Below the pieces are notes generated by a model. It worked only from the letters and a program-made list of their open reading frames with translations. It ran no database searches and was not told where the DNA came from. The position numbers and the translations under genes were made by a program. This document shows, piece by piece, positions 1 to 8,961 of a stretch of 64,000 nt of DNA. The stretch is from the NCBI RefSeq assembly GCF_017502485.1, contig NZ_JAFVUX010000010.1:1-64000 (forward strand), read 5' to 3'. This DNA comes from Helicobacter sp. GTDB lineage: Bacteria > Campylobacterota > Campylobacteria > Campylobacterales > Helicobacteraceae. The first letter of the stretch is position 1. The number at the start of each line of letters is the position of its first letter.

Positions 1-319
1 ACCAAAAATAACAATATCGCGATCCAAACCACACTTTAAATTATGATAAAAGCTGGAATAAGAAAGCTAAATGCTATGAAATTTTGGGAAGCAGAATATT
101 ATAGATTCATTACTTAAATGTTGCTGAAAGGGATTGGAAAAGATTAAAAATAAGTGAAATATATGATTAATAAATCCAAACCAAGCGTGTAGCGTATGAA
201 GTGGTTATAATACCACGCTTATAGCTGGCAGATTGTCTGCTATAATTGAGATTATCACAAAATCGAATTACGAGATCTACAAGCTACCGCACTAGAACCT
301 AAGAAAATGGAGTAAAGCC
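1..319. other. Leading intergenic stretch, no confident gene
   Basis: I see no convincing coding region here. A 24-codon ATG ORF at 43-117 (plus) lacks a clear ribosome binding site and may be a gene remnant. The stretch is AT-richer than the genes around it. It holds a palindrome with a -10-like centre at 201-216, a flanking inverted pair AAGCGTG (183-189) / CACGCTT (214-220), and a second TATAAT at 241-246. Either hexamer could start transcription of the lipoprotein gene at 320. Confidence 0.5.
201..216 (+). promoter_or_regulatory. Palindrome GTGGTTATAATACCAC with central -10 hexamer
   Basis: GTGGT and ACCAC are perfect inverted arms around TATAAT (206-211). A dyad overlapping a -10 element is a typical place for a repressor operator. 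The downstream gene starts at 320. I do not know the binding protein, and the promoter assignment is inferred from sequence alone. Confidence 0.4.
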
Positions 320-2002
320 ATGGTCCACCAAAATACAACACATTGCTATGCGCGCCACACACCCGTACTATTAACCATCTGCGCCATAATCATTGGACTC
401 TCACTGCAAGCTTGTATGCATTCTACGCCTGCCAAAACCCAGCTACAAACAAGCCGTCTAGAGCAAATGGTCTCCGCGCACTCTACTAAACCAAAATCCG
501 CTCCAAAATCCACCCAAAGTCAAGCAACAAACCCACCAAAATCTACGCAAACACCTCCACAAAAGCCCCAAGCCCACAAAAGTCCAGACACACCAGCACA
601 AAAAATCAACACAAATAACAACAATGCGACACATGAGCGTGGGCTAGAATCCGCGGAATCTGCAGAATTTATTCCACTGCCACTAAACATCGGCGCAAAA
701 GACATTCTAAGCTCCTCAACATTAAAGGATGATCACCAGCACATCACAGCCAAAAAATCATTTGATTCTGGTTCTACCTTTGTAGAGCTCTATGGACCTG
801 CGGGCGATTTGCGCGCTAGATTGAGCTTCAAAAATGATGTGCTGGATGGGATCAGCACTACCTACCAAAATGGGCAAATCACACGAGAAATCCCATACAA
901 AAATGGACAAATAGATGGCATAGTAATCACCTATATCCCCCCAGACAGACGCCTAGAAAGTAGCTATAAAAATGGCAAAAAACACGGAAAAACTATGCTC
1001 TATCACCAAGGCATACCCATTAGCTCTAAAGACTACGATAATGGTATTTTACACGGCACTTTTGAGACAGCCTTGGATCTTGCAGATAGCTCCACTTATC
1101 AAAACACTAACTCGCTCGCACACTACCACTATGGCAAAAAGCAAGGAGAATCCATAGGCTATGCTAATGGTAAGATCGTCTTCAAACAGCACTATGATAA
1201 GGGCGTGTTGCAAGGGCAGACACAAACCTACGGCGAAAATGCCATCATCAAAATCTCTCGCAATTATTACAATGGGTTTTTACACGGCGAGGAAATTGTC
1301 TATAACTACCCACAGCAAACCCCAGCATATAAATCTCACTATGAGCTTGGCGTGCTTGTCGCACCTTATGAAAACTACGAGGAAAATGGATCGACCTACT
1401 ACTCCATAGCCCCAAAAGACAAAGCGCACTCTATCATAAAAGGCAAAAGCACTAACACACAAAAACTATGGCTCTATGAAGCTAGCCAGCAAGTCGCCCT
1501 AGAAATCACTAAAGATTCTAGACACAAACGCGTGCGGATATTCCACCAAAATGGTGCATTGGCAAGCGATAGCACCATTACACCCATACAAGCTAGCAGT
1601 TCTTACTACACGCAAGACTCACGCCTAGAATCTAAAATCCTTCACGATGCCAGCGCACCACTTAGGACAACTTGGCACTATACTCCACAAGGGCAGCTAC
1701 TTACAAAAAGCCAAGAATCCCCGGAAAAAACCATCACACAAAGCTACAAAGATGGCATATTAGACACAGAAGTAGTTGTCCTAGAAGGCGAGGAAATCAC
1801 CATACAAAAGGGCTTTTTTTCAAATGGGGCTTTGCAGTTTGAGCACCACTATGTAGAGGGCACAATGATTCAAGGCACACTCTATGACAAGGAAGGCAAA
1901 GTTGCCTACTCTTTCTCTCATACAAGCAAGGATATGATCTTTGATGAAGCATTCCCTAATACTGCGGCACAAAGACGCATAAAAGTCTTACCAAACCACT
2001 AA
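320..2002 (+). CDS. Lipoprotein with MORN-type (YwqK-like) repeats
   Basis: A 560-aa predicted lipoprotein. Residues 16-31 are hydrophobic and end in a lipobox (LQAC, Cys32). A Pro/Lys/Thr-rich linker follows to about residue 105, then a long array with repeated Y-x-N-G-x-x-x-G units such as YKNGKKHGK and YKNGQIDG. These resemble the MORN_2 repeats found in proteins annotated as YwqK-family antitoxins, a name that says little about function. The repeats probably form a beta-meander on the periplasmic or outer-membrane side. The ATG at 320 has GGAG about 8 nt upstream. The next gene begins 10 nt after the stop, so the two may be co-transcribed. The lipoprotein call is firm; the role is unknown. 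Confidence 0.75.
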   Translation: MVHQNTTHCYARHTPVLLTICAIIIGLSLQACMHSTPAKTQLQTSRLEQMVSAHSTKPKSAPKSTQSQATNPPKSTQTPPQKPQAHKSPDTPAQKINTNNNNATHERGLESAESAEFIPLPLNIGAKDILSSSTLKDDHQHITAKKSFDSGSTFVELYGPAGDLRARLSFKNDVLDGISTTYQNGQITREIPYKNGQIDGIVITYIPPDRRLESSYKNGKKHGKTMLYHQGIPISSKDYDNGILHGTFETALDLADSSTYQNTNSLAHYHYGKKQGESIGYANGKIVFKQHYDKGVLQGQTQTYGENAIIKISRNYYNGFLHGEEIVYNYPQQTPAYKSHYELGVLVAPYENYEENGSTYYSIAPKDKAHSIIKGKSTNTQKLWLYEASQQVALEITKDSRHKRVRIFHQNGALASDSTITPIQASSSYYTQDSRLESKILHDASAPLRTTWHYTPQGQLLTKSQESPEKTITQSYKDGILDTEVVVLEGEEITIQKGFFSNGALQFEHHYVEGTMIQGTLYDKEGKVAYSFSHTSKDMIFDEAFPNTAAQRRIKVLPNH

Positions 2003-2012
2003 GGATGCCTAA

Positions 2013-2642
2013 ATGAATATCCATACAAAAAACATCGACTCCCCTACAATCAACTACCTAGCCGATATGGCGCACTCTCTGTGTCAAAGCGGCTTGCTTG
2101 GCGTGTTTTATGGCTCAATATCTGCACGCCTTGGAGCAAATAGTTTTCTCATAAATCGCAAAGATGCCTTGCTTGACAAAATGGATCACAACTCTTTTAT
2201 CACGCTCCACGACAAAGAAGACTATCGCTGGCAAGAAGCAAGCCTTGATAGCTTTATCCACGCAAATATTTATCGCAACTTTTTAGAAGCGCGCTTTGTG
2301 GTGTATTCCCACGCTCCTTATGCGACTTCCTACTCCCTAAAGCACGATGTAATAAAGCCTATTGACTATCTAGGATGCAGGATACTTGGGAGAACTAGCA
2401 AGATTTTAGATTCTAAAGAGTATGAGACATTGTATGAGCGTGCAGACACGGACATCGTGCGCTACTTTAAGACTAATGCCACAAACTTTGTTTTACTCAA
2501 AGGCTGCGGGATCTATGGTTATGGGCGCGACCTCTCTGCACTTGTAAAACTCGTATCTGTAGTAGAAAATAGCTGCAAGATACTACACTTTAATAATATA
2601 ATCGATCAAAGCTACACTGATGAAAGCCTCTTTGAAATTTAG
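2013..2642 (+). CDS. Class II aldolase/adducin-like protein, probably catalytically degenerate
   Basis: The 209-aa protein has the fold pattern of the class II aldolase/adducin N-terminal domain: an early G-S-I-S-A-R segment, a central VVYSHAPYATSY (residues 97-108), and a C-terminal L-L-K-G-C-G-I-Y-G-Y-G followed by a helix. In active family members the metal is held by the two histidines of an H-T-H motif and a later histidine in N-H-G. Here the first is Tyr98, the second is kept (His100), and the N-H-G histidine is replaced by a cysteine. I infer that it is not a normal aldolase. It lies 10 nt downstream of the MORN lipoprotein gene. Confidence 0.65.
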   Translation: MNIHTKNIDSPTINYLADMAHSLCQSGLLGVFYGSISARLGANSFLINRKDALLDKMDHNSFITLHDKEDYRWQEASLDSFIHANIYRNFLEARFVVYSHAPYATSYSLKHDVIKPIDYLGCRILGRTSKILDSKEYETLYERADTDIVRYFKTNATNFVLLKGCGIYGYGRDLSALVKLVSVVENSCKILHFNNIIDQSYTDESLFEI

Positions 2643-2775
2643 ACTCTAGCCTATCCTTGATTAAATAAACATAGCCACTATCAGTAGGCACTCGCCTGCA
2701 TTGATAGACTTCAGCATTTTTCTTATTGTCCTCAAATTCAGCAATACTAGCCTTGAGTAACGCTTCTCTTGTCAT
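2590..2775 (-). CDS. Small hypothetical protein (61 aa), third ORF of a tiny coupled cluster
   Basis: Its ATG overlaps the TGA of the upstream 113-aa ORF (ATGA, 2772-2775), the usual arrangement for translational coupling. Its 3' end runs 53 bases into the oppositely oriented aldolase-like gene. The protein is basic and charged (starts MTREALLKASIAEFEDNKK) with no membrane segment or motif I recognise. The last third may be accidental read-through into the neighbour. Coding status is likely only because of the coupling. Confidence 0.4.
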   Translation of the reverse strand: MTREALLKASIAEFEDNKKNAEVYQCRRVPTDSGYVYLIKDRLESKFQRGFHQCSFDRLYY

Positions 2776-3113
2776 ACATCGCCTTGCAATCTTTTTATAA
2801 TATCTGGCTTAAGCCTAAAATCTAGCGTAATCTTTAGATTATTTTTTTGGTTATTTTGTATATTTGGCAAGAAGTTCAACGGCTTGCCTATTCCTCTCAT
2901 AGCTTTTGTAATCGTATTGATGATAATTCTTTGAACTTCGCCTAACTCGTGTGCCAAAGTATAGCAATCATCTAAATTTTTACTTGGATTTGTAATTTGA
3001 CAAGTTATATATATTATATAATTTTGCAAATCTTTTGTAACCCGTGTTTTTACAATACCGCCAAGATGTTGAGATGGGACTTTATTATATATTGCAAGCC
3101 CTATCAGATGCAA
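2772..3113 (-). CDS. Hypothetical protein (113 aa), TTG start or frameshifted continuation of the ORF upstream
   Basis: An open frame in AT-rich DNA, with a stop just upstream of the only available start (TTG at 3113), which lies inside the 3' end of the 49-aa ORF. Either it is a TTG-initiated gene, or the two ORFs were once one gene split by a shift near 3090. The soluble-looking sequence has a middle segment rich in I/Y/T and a basic C-terminus (KPDIIKRLQGDV). I do not recognise a family. The base composition differs from dnaK and the aldolase-like gene on either side, which suggests acquired DNA. Confidence 0.45.
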   Translation of the reverse strand: MHLIGLAIYNKVPSQHLGGIVKTRVTKDLQNYIIYITCQITNPSKNLDDCYTLAHELGEVQRIIINTITKAMRGIGKPLNFLPNIQNNQKNNLKITLDFRLKPDIIKRLQGDV

Positions 3114-3234
3114 TAAGCTTTCGCTTTATTGTATTCTCACAACTTTTAATAGTAGCATCTATCCCTTTTATCCTTTGCTCTATATTATCAATTCTAACAT
3201 ACCTGTGTCCTTTGTATATAACGCTCTTTGGCAT
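3085..3234 (-). CDS. Small basic hypothetical protein (49 aa), first ORF of a tiny cluster
   Basis: The ATG at 3234 is preceded by a strong ribosome binding site (AGGAGA, 3239-3244 read on the minus strand), so this start is probably real. The product begins MPKSVIYKGHRYVRIDN, then runs as a charged helix-like segment. A short Y-K-G-x-R/K-Y-V-R-x-D start is reminiscent of small phage or mobile-element proteins, but that is an impression, not a match. It overlaps the next ORF by 29 nt in another frame. Confidence 0.5.
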   Translation of the reverse strand: MPKSVIYKGHRYVRIDNIEQRIKGIDATIKSCENTIKRKLIASDRACNI

Positions 3235-3306
3235 AATATCTCCTTTTTTATTGTGCAAAGCAATAAGTTACTCTATGGCGAGATAAAGGTAGTCGGCTTT
3301 TATACG

Positions 3307-3346
3307 CTGGCAATGCGTGTGCGCTTACGCGCCCTTTGCTTGCCAG
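3307..3346 (-). terminator. Weak hairpin downstream of dnaK
   Basis: CTGGCAA (3307-3313) and TTGCCAG (3340-3346) are inverted, with a small GC-rich GCGC-TTAC-GCGC hairpin inside. It starts about 23 nt past the dnaK stop, in the right place for a terminator. There is no clear U-tract on the minus strand, so intrinsic termination is doubtful. Confidence 0.25.
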
Positions 3347-3368
3347 TAAGAGCTAGCACAATTACCAT

Positions 3369-5255
3369 CTACTCCACTTCTGCATCAATGACATCATCAT
3401 CTTTGCCCTTTTTCTTCTGCGCATCTTGTGCTTGCGCTCCTTGCGGATTTTCTTTGGCATACATTGCTTCTGTGAGCTTATGGCTTACTTCCGTAAGAGC
3501 CTTTAACTTCTCGTCTATTTGCTCTTTTGTCGCGTTCTCATCTTTTAACACTGATTTTAGCTCTTCTAATGCAGTATTGATCTTCTCTATCTCGCTAGAT
3601 TCTAGCTTGTCTTTCATCTCCACTAGGGTCTTCTCCGTTTGATACACAAGCGAGTCTGCCATATTGCGCGACTCTATCGCGCCTTTGCGCTTGGCATCTT
3701 CTTCTTTATGAAGCTCAGCATCTTTGACCATTTTTTCAATTTCAGAATCTGAAAGCCCACTTGAACCAGTGATTTTGATCTCTTGGGATTTACCACTCAC
3801 TTTATCCTTGGCTGATACTGTTAAAATCCCATTGGCATCAATATCAAAGGTTACTTCAATTTGTGGCACACCGCGAGGGGCTGGTGGAATACCTTGCAAA
3901 TCAAAGTTGCCTAGCAACTTATTATCCCTAGCAAGCTCTCTCTCTCCTTGTAACACACGGATGGTAACAGCTGGCTGATTATCTTCAGCAGTCGAGAAAG
4001 TCTGTGTCTTTTTAGCAGGAATGGTTGTCCCCCTATCAATCACACGCGTCATCACCCCACCAAGTGTTTCAATCCCGAGGCTCAAAGGTGTCACATCAAG
4101 TAGTAGTACATCTTTCACATCGCCTTTTAAAACACCGCCTTGGATCGCCGCGCCCACCGCTACAACTTCATCAGGATTAACAGACTTATTGAGATCTTTG
4201 CCAATGAAGTCTTTAACTCTCTCTTGCACTTTTGGAATTCTAGTAGAACCCCCCACCATCACCACTTCACTAATATCACCCTTACTAAGCCCAGCATCTT
4301 TAATCACCGCATCGATTTTTTTAATTGTCTCATTAACTAGATCATCAATTAGGCTCTCAAACTTCGCGCGGGAAAGCTTTTTGACAAAGTGCTTTGGACC
4401 GCTACTGTCTGCAGTGATAAAGGGTAGGTTGATTTCTGTTTCTTGTGCGCTACTAAGCTCCTTTTTGGCATTTTCTGCGGCATCTTTAAGCCGCTGTAGT
4501 GCCATAATATCCTGCTTAATATCAATACCACTCTCACCTTTAAATTCACTCGCCGCCCAATCGATAATGCGATTATCAAAGTCATCTCCACCTAAGAACG
4601 CATCGCCTCCTGTAGCAAGCACTTCTACAACATTATCACCAGTTTCAAGCACCGTTACATCAAATGTCCCACCTCCTAAGTCATAAACCATAATCTTTTC
4701 CGCTTCTTTTTTATCTAGCCCATAAGCAAGTGCGGCAGAAGTAGGTTCATTGATAATGCGCAATACATTAAGCCCTGCGATTGTGCCAGCTTCTTTTGTC
4801 GCTTTTCTTTGTGCATCATTGAAATAGGCTGGCACGGTGATCACCGCTTCTGTAACACTCTCGCCCAAGTAGCTCTCCGCATCTTCTTTGATTTTCATCA
4901 AAATTTTTGCCGAAATTTCTTGAGGTGTATAAGTTTTATCCAAAATTTCTACCGCACAAGCACCATTTCTATCTACGATTTTATAGGGTAGTCGCTCTTG
5001 AGCTTGCTTAGCTTTGTCTTCATTAAGCATAAGTCCCATAATACGCTTAATAGAGTAGATTGTCTTTTGCGGATTGGTGATCGCCTGTCTTTTTGCTGGC
5101 TCGCCCACTAGAATCTCGCCTTTATCAGTAAATGCCACGATTGAAGGGGTAGTGTTTTTACCCTCTTTATTGGCAATGATTTTTGCTTCATTCCCTTCAT
5201 ACACTGCCATTGCAGAGTTTGTAGTCCCTAAGTCGATTCCAATTACTTTTGCCAT
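3369..5255 (-). CDS. dnaK: Chaperone protein DnaK (Hsp70)
   Basis: This 628-aa protein is a full-length Hsp70. The N-terminal ATPase domain opens with IDLGTTNS (residues 6-13) and carries the phosphate-binding [13 protein letters not shown] motif. The substrate-binding domain and helical lid follow, with an acidic end [10 protein letters not shown]. It refolds and protects cytosolic proteins in an ATP cycle driven by a J-protein and reset by GrpE. It is the last gene of hrcA-grpE-dnaK, 21 nt after grpE. No dnaJ follows. The long open frames on the opposite strand are shadows of its codon bias. Confidence 0.98.
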   Translation of the reverse strand: MAKVIGIDLGTTNSAMAVYEGNEAKIIANKEGKNTTPSIVAFTDKGEILVGEPAKRQAITNPQKTIYSIKRIMGLMLNEDKAKQAQERLPYKIVDRNGACAVEILDKTYTPQEISAKILMKIKEDAESYLGESVTEAVITVPAYFNDAQRKATKEAGTIAGLNVLRIINEPTSAALAYGLDKKEAEKIMVYDLGGGTFDVTVLETGDNVVEVLATGGDAFLGGDDFDNRIIDWAASEFKGESGIDIKQDIMALQRLKDAAENAKKELSSAQETEINLPFITADSSGPKHFVKKLSRAKFESLIDDLVNETIKKIDAVIKDAGLSKGDISEVVMVGGSTRIPKVQERVKDFIGKDLNKSVNPDEVVAVGAAIQGGVLKGDVKDVLLLDVTPLSLGIETLGGVMTRVIDRGTTIPAKKTQTFSTAEDNQPAVTIRVLQGERELARDNKLLGNFDLQGIPPAPRGVPQIEVTFDIDANGILTVSAKDKVSGKSQEIKITGSSGLSDSEIEKMVKDAELHKEEDAKRKGAIESRNMADSLVYQTEKTLVEMKDKLESSEIEKINTALEELKSVLKDENATKEQIDEKLKALTEVSHKLTEAMYAKENPQGAQAQDAQKKKGKDDDVIDAEVE

Positions 5256-5276
5256 TCTGTATCCTTTGTATTGAGA

Positions 5277-5861
5277 TTAGTTGTTTTTCACCACGGCGAC
5301 CATCGCTGGACGCAGGGTGCGCTCTTTATACTTATATCCTTGCTGCATTACTTGGGCAATCTGCCCATCTTGTGCTTCTGGCTTTGCCACTTGCATAATA
5401 CACTCGTGCAAGTTTGGGTCAAACTCCCCGCTTATATCAATCGTCTCCACGCCGTGGCGACTAAGGATCTTTAGGAAATTCTCTTGCACAAGGGTTATTC
5501 CTTCTAAAATCGCACTGTGATCTTTGGCTACTTCTTTAGCCCTATCAAGCGCATCTAAGATGGGGAGCAAGTCTTTTGCGATTTTTTCGTACGCGTATTC
5601 TAGTGCTTGATTCTTATCGCGCTCTAGTCGCTTTTTAACATTCTCAAAATCCGCATACGCCCGCATATACTTCTCTTCAAGCTCTTTGTAAGCTTGCTGC
5701 ATAATTGGCACACTAGACTCTCTAGGCTCACTAGAGTCTGCGCTAGATTCTAGTGCTTCACCCACATCCTGCGCTTGTGTCTCACGCGCTTCTTGTGTAG
5801 CCTGCTCATCTTGTGTGTGTGGCTCTTTTATCGTCTCTTCTATTTCTTCTTGCATACGCAC
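5277..5861 (-). CDS. grpE: Nucleotide exchange factor GrpE
   Basis: A 194-aa cytosolic protein. About 50 N-terminal residues are acidic and low-complexity. A long helical dimerisation region follows ([22 protein letters not shown], the usual GrpE helix), then the C-terminal beta domain that contacts DnaK ([13 protein letters not shown]). It releases ADP and substrate from DnaK. It sits between hrcA (20 nt upstream) and dnaK (21 nt downstream), so it is surely expressed with both. The acidic leader contains a Leu-Glu-Ser-Ser run encoded by the TAGAWTCTA word. Confidence 0.96.
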   Translation of the reverse strand: MRMQEEIEETIKEPHTQDEQATQEARETQAQDVGEALESSADSSEPRESSVPIMQQAYKELEEKYMRAYADFENVKKRLERDKNQALEYAYEKIAKDLLPILDALDRAKEVAKDHSAILEGITLVQENFLKILSRHGVETIDISGEFDPNLHECIMQVAKPEAQDGQIAQVMQQGYKYKERTLRPAMVAVVKNN

Positions 5862-5881
5862 TCCTTAAGAGTTAAGATTCT

Positions 5882-6676
5882 CTATGATGCTTTGGACTCT
5901 AGTGCTTCATAAAAGCCCTGATAGTCCCTATCAAGTCGCCCAATGCAGAGCATTTTGGTCGCCTGTCCTAGCACTTGCGCACTATGCGCGATCACAAGGT
6001 AATCGCTAGAATCTGGGAAATGCAAAGCACAATCAACTCTAGCAAACAAATCGCCATTAACAATCTCTAGCGCACTCTGCGGAGCTTGCGCAAACATCTC
6101 GCCCAAAAACCCTAAACCAAAAAAACGTGTTTTCTCCACGCTTTGTAAGGATCTTAGAGCTTGAGCTAGCGTATTTGCGCACACATCTTGCGCGATCCTT
6201 TGCATATCGTCGATTGCCACGCCCACAAGCTCTTGACAAAAGCGTGCCATAGAGGCGACAAAGGGGATAGCCACACAATCATGCTCAAACACCAACACAA
6301 TCGCGCCACCATCACCCGCTTCTACCTCTAGCACACGCAAGAGTTTCTGAGACTTTGCAAGACGCAGGGCACAGGTGAGCCCAAACTCATCACATAGAGA
6401 GTGGAGCTGTGTAGTATCAATCTCTGGCTCAACACACGCAGGCTGCAAGACTTCTCGCCAATAATTCCGCAAAGCAGCGCGCGTAGGTACGCGACCACTG
6501 CTAATATGTGTCTGCACAAGCACGCCCTCTTGCCCTAGAATCTTAAAGTAGTTGCGAATAGTCGCAGAAGAAAACTTCCCCTGCAAGCAGCTCTTTAACG
6601 ATTCTGACCCGATGGGTTCTTGGCATTTAACATATTGCTTGATCAAATGATTAAGCAAGAATTCCTTTTTCTGCAT
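5882..6676 (-). CDS. hrcA: Heat-inducible transcription repressor HrcA
   Basis: HrcA represses chaperone operons by binding CIRCE. The N-terminal winged helix is clear (LIKQYVKCQEPIGSESLK, FSSATIRNYFKIL), followed by the dimerisation and inserted domains. The open frame extends upstream to a TTG at 6727, but homologues begin near M-x-K-K-E-x-L-L-N, and the ATG at 6676 has an AAAGG upstream; I chose 6676 (264 aa). It is the first gene of hrcA-grpE-dnaK. A CIRCE-like dyad lies 64 nt upstream, so it probably autoregulates. Confidence 0.93.
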   Translation of the reverse strand: MQKKEFLLNHLIKQYVKCQEPIGSESLKSCLQGKFSSATIRNYFKILGQEGVLVQTHISSGRVPTRAALRNYWREVLQPACVEPEIDTTQLHSLCDEFGLTCALRLAKSQKLLRVLEVEAGDGGAIVLVFEHDCVAIPFVASMARFCQELVGVAIDDMQRIAQDVCANTLAQALRSLQSVEKTRFFGLGFLGEMFAQAPQSALEIVNGDLFARVDCALHFPDSSDYLVIAHSAQVLGQATKMLCIGRLDRDYQGFYEALESKAS

Positions 6677-6739
6677 AGTATAAAGCCTTTGATTGCTAAC
6701 TACAACGGACAGAATTCTAACCCACAAAAGTAAATGAAA

Positions 6740-6766
6740 TTAGCATTTATAAGAAAAGATTGCTAA
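6740..6766 (-). promoter_or_regulatory. CIRCE-like operator of the hrcA-grpE-dnaK operon
   Basis: On the minus strand the site reads TTAGCAATC, nine bases, AAATGCTAA. The known CIRCE consensus is TTAGCACTC-N9-GAGTGCTAA. The 9-9-9 spacing is exact and 15 of 18 arm positions match. A -10-like TATAAA sits inside the element, so a bound repressor would cover the promoter. This makes an autoregulatory HrcA loop likely. Confidence 0.75.
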
Positions 6767-6803
6767 AAATTACTAAATATTAGTCTAGTAGTATAAACTT
6801 TAG

Positions 6804-6820
6804 TTAGTGATATACACTAA
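6804..6820. promoter_or_regulatory. Perfect palindrome TTAGTGATATACACTAA between hrcA and tkt
   Basis: Arms TTAGTG and CACTAA flank a five-base ATATA centre. The site sits in the AT-rich 338-bp space between the divergent hrcA and tkt starts, about 195 bp before tkt. It does not match CIRCE or the HspR-type inverted repeat. It looks like an operator for a small dimeric regulator, which I cannot name. Confidence 0.4.
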
Positions 6821-7014
6821 TAAATCTTTACTACATAGAAATAATATTTCTCACTAGGTGCATACCACGCAAGCATAAGTCGTGTGATTTTAAGAAATAT
6901 TATAAGGATTTTTAGGCACAATGCGTGGCTATTCAAGCCACCCTAGAATCTAGCACACTGCGAGATTCTAATCACACCTAGGAGCTTGGCAATACTTCCA
7001 CGCAAGGATCTAGT

Positions 7015-8961
7015 ATGTCTGCTATCACTGATGAGAATCTTCCCCTACTCACCCAAGCCGCCCAAGAGTTGCGCTATCTCTGCGCTGATATTGTGCAGCG
7101 TGCTAATAGCGGACACCCCGGCGCACCTATGGGACTAGCAGAAGTTGCAATTGTCCTAAGCCACCATTTGCGCCTAAATCCCAAGAATCCACGCTGGCTC
7201 AATCGCGATCGCCTAGTGTTTAGCGGTGGGCACGCAAGCGCACTTGTGTATGCACTACTGCATTTATGGGGCTTTGATGTAAGTATGCAAGATTTGCAAG
7301 CATTCCGCCAGCTTGACTCTCTCACACCCGGACACCCGGAGTTTGCCCACACACCGGGTGTAGAGATCACCACAGGACCACTAGGGCAAGGCATAGCCAA
7401 TGCCGTGGGGTTTGCCCTAGCGCAAAAGCGCGCTAATGCCTTGCTAGATTCTAGCGCAAGCGTTTTGGATCATTCTATCTACTGCCTTTGTGGTGATGGA
7501 GATTTACAAGAGGGTATCAGCTATGAAGCTTGCTCGCTTGCTGGCTTGCATAAGCTAGAAAAACTCATCATTATCTATGATTCTAATGGCATAACCATAG
7601 AGGGCGATACAAAAATCGCCTTTAGCGAAAATGTGCGCGCAAGATTTGAAGCACAAAACTTTAGTGTCTTTGAAGCCAATGGACACGATCTGCTAGCGAT
7701 AAATTCCGCACTGGAATCCGCCAAAGCTAGCAAACTTCCAAGCCTAATCATTATGCACACCACCATCGGCAAGGGTGCGCTAGAGCTTGAAGGCAATCAT
7801 AAAACACACGGCGCGCCACTAGGCGCAGAGCTTATCACTAAGGCAAGGGAGCAAGCAGGCATTAGTAAGCAGGGTTTTTCTATCAGCAATGAAGTGGCAT
7901 TTTTACTGCGCACTTGTATGGAGAAGGGTGCGAGCTTAGAAGCTTTGTGGGAGCAAGGCTTAAGTGCGCAGGCAAAATCTATGCTAGAGACACTAAGCTC
8001 ACCCATAACCTCAAGGCTAGATTCTATCTCCTACCCCACTTTCACGCAAGGAGATTCCCTAGCCACGCGCGTGAGTAATGGCAAAATTTTAAATGCCCTA
8101 GCCAAAGCCTTGCCAAACTTCATCGGTGGCAGCGCAGATCTAGCTCCTAGCAACAATACTACCCTACTAGGTTCTAGCGACTTCCCCGATGGCAACAATC
8201 TCCACTTTGGTATCCGCGAGCATTCTATGGGTGCGATTACCAACGCCTTTGCTAACTATGGGCTTTTCCTGCCATTTTGTGCAACATTTTTTGTCTTTAG
8301 TGATTATATGAGTGCGAGCGTGCGAATCGCTAGTATTATGAGAGCAAAGGTGTTTTATATCTTTACACATGATTCTATCGGCGTGGGTGAAGATGGCGCG
8401 ACTCATCAGCCCATCGAGCAGTTAAGCCACTTCCGCGCTATGCCAAATCTCCTAGTTTTCCGCCCAGCCGATGCCAATGAAAACATCGCCTGCTGGCAAG
8501 TAGCACTAGAATCTAGCACACCAAGCGCCTTTATACTCTCACGCCAAAATCTCCCAGTGCTAGAGCCTGTAGCAAAAAACCAAGCACAAAAAGGTGGCTA
8601 TATCAAAAAAAATTCCGCCCTAGAATCTAGCGTGCAAATCACTCTGCTTGCAAGTGGGAGTGAAGTGTCTTTATGCCTGCAGGCCCAAGAGCTGCTAGAA
8701 TCTAGAGGCATTGCTACGCGCGTGGTAAGTATGCCCTGCTTTGAGCTCTTATGTGAGCAAGATTCTAGCTACCATAAAGAACTTTTTGCTGGCAAAGTAC
8801 TAGCAGTAGAGGCTGCTAGGGGCGATGAGCTTTATCGCTTCGCAGACTTAGTGCTAGGTATAAAGGGCTTTGGCAAGTCGGCTAAGGGTGAAGAGCTATT
8901 CGTGCATTTTGGCTTCAGCGCAGAGAATATCGCTAGACTTGCTAAAGAGCTTCTATGCTAA
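7015..8961 (+). CDS. tkt: Transketolase
   Basis: This 648-aa enzyme moves two-carbon units between sugar phosphates in the non-oxidative pentose phosphate pathway, using thiamine diphosphate and a divalent metal. Visible marks are RANSGHPGAPMG near residue 30, the cofactor motif GDGDLQEGISYE near residue 160, and the C-terminal pyrimidine-binding half (FVFSDYM, HDSIGVGEDGATHQP). Length and domain order are normal. The start is an ATG after GGATC. The stop overlaps the start of the next gene (ATGCTAA), so the two are coupled. Confidence 0.96.
   Translation: MSAITDENLPLLTQAAQELRYLCADIVQRANSGHPGAPMGLAEVAIVLSHHLRLNPKNPRWLNRDRLVFSGGHASALVYALLHLWGFDVSMQDLQAFRQLDSLTPGHPEFAHTPGVEITTGPLGQGIANAVGFALAQKRANALLDSSASVLDHSIYCLCGDGDLQEGISYEACSLAGLHKLEKLIIIYDSNGITIEGDTKIAFSENVRARFEAQNFSVFEANGHDLLAINSALESAKASKLPSLIIMHTTIGKGALELEGNHKTHGAPLGAELITKAREQAGISKQGFSISNEVAFLLRTCMEKGASLEALWEQGLSAQAKSMLETLSSPITSRLDSISYPTFTQGDSLATRVSNGKILNALAKALPNFIGGSADLAPSNNTTLLGSSDFPDGNNLHFGIREHSMGAITNAFANYGLFLPFCATFFVFSDYMSASVRIASIMRAKVFYIFTHDSIGVGEDGATHQPIEQLSHFRAMPNLLVFRPADANENIACWQVALESSTPSAFILSRQNLPVLEPVAKNQAQKGGYIKKNSALESSVQITLLASGSEVSLCLQAQELLESRGIATRVVSMPCFELLCEQDSSYHKELFAGKVLAVEAARGDELYRFADLVLGIKGFGKSAKGEELFVHFGFSAENIARLAKELLC

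Noticed and set aside
4021-4686. 221-codon plus-strand ORF opposite dnaK
   Set aside because: It is the antisense of a certain gene, with Ser/Leu-rich composition typical of codon-bias shadows and no RBS.
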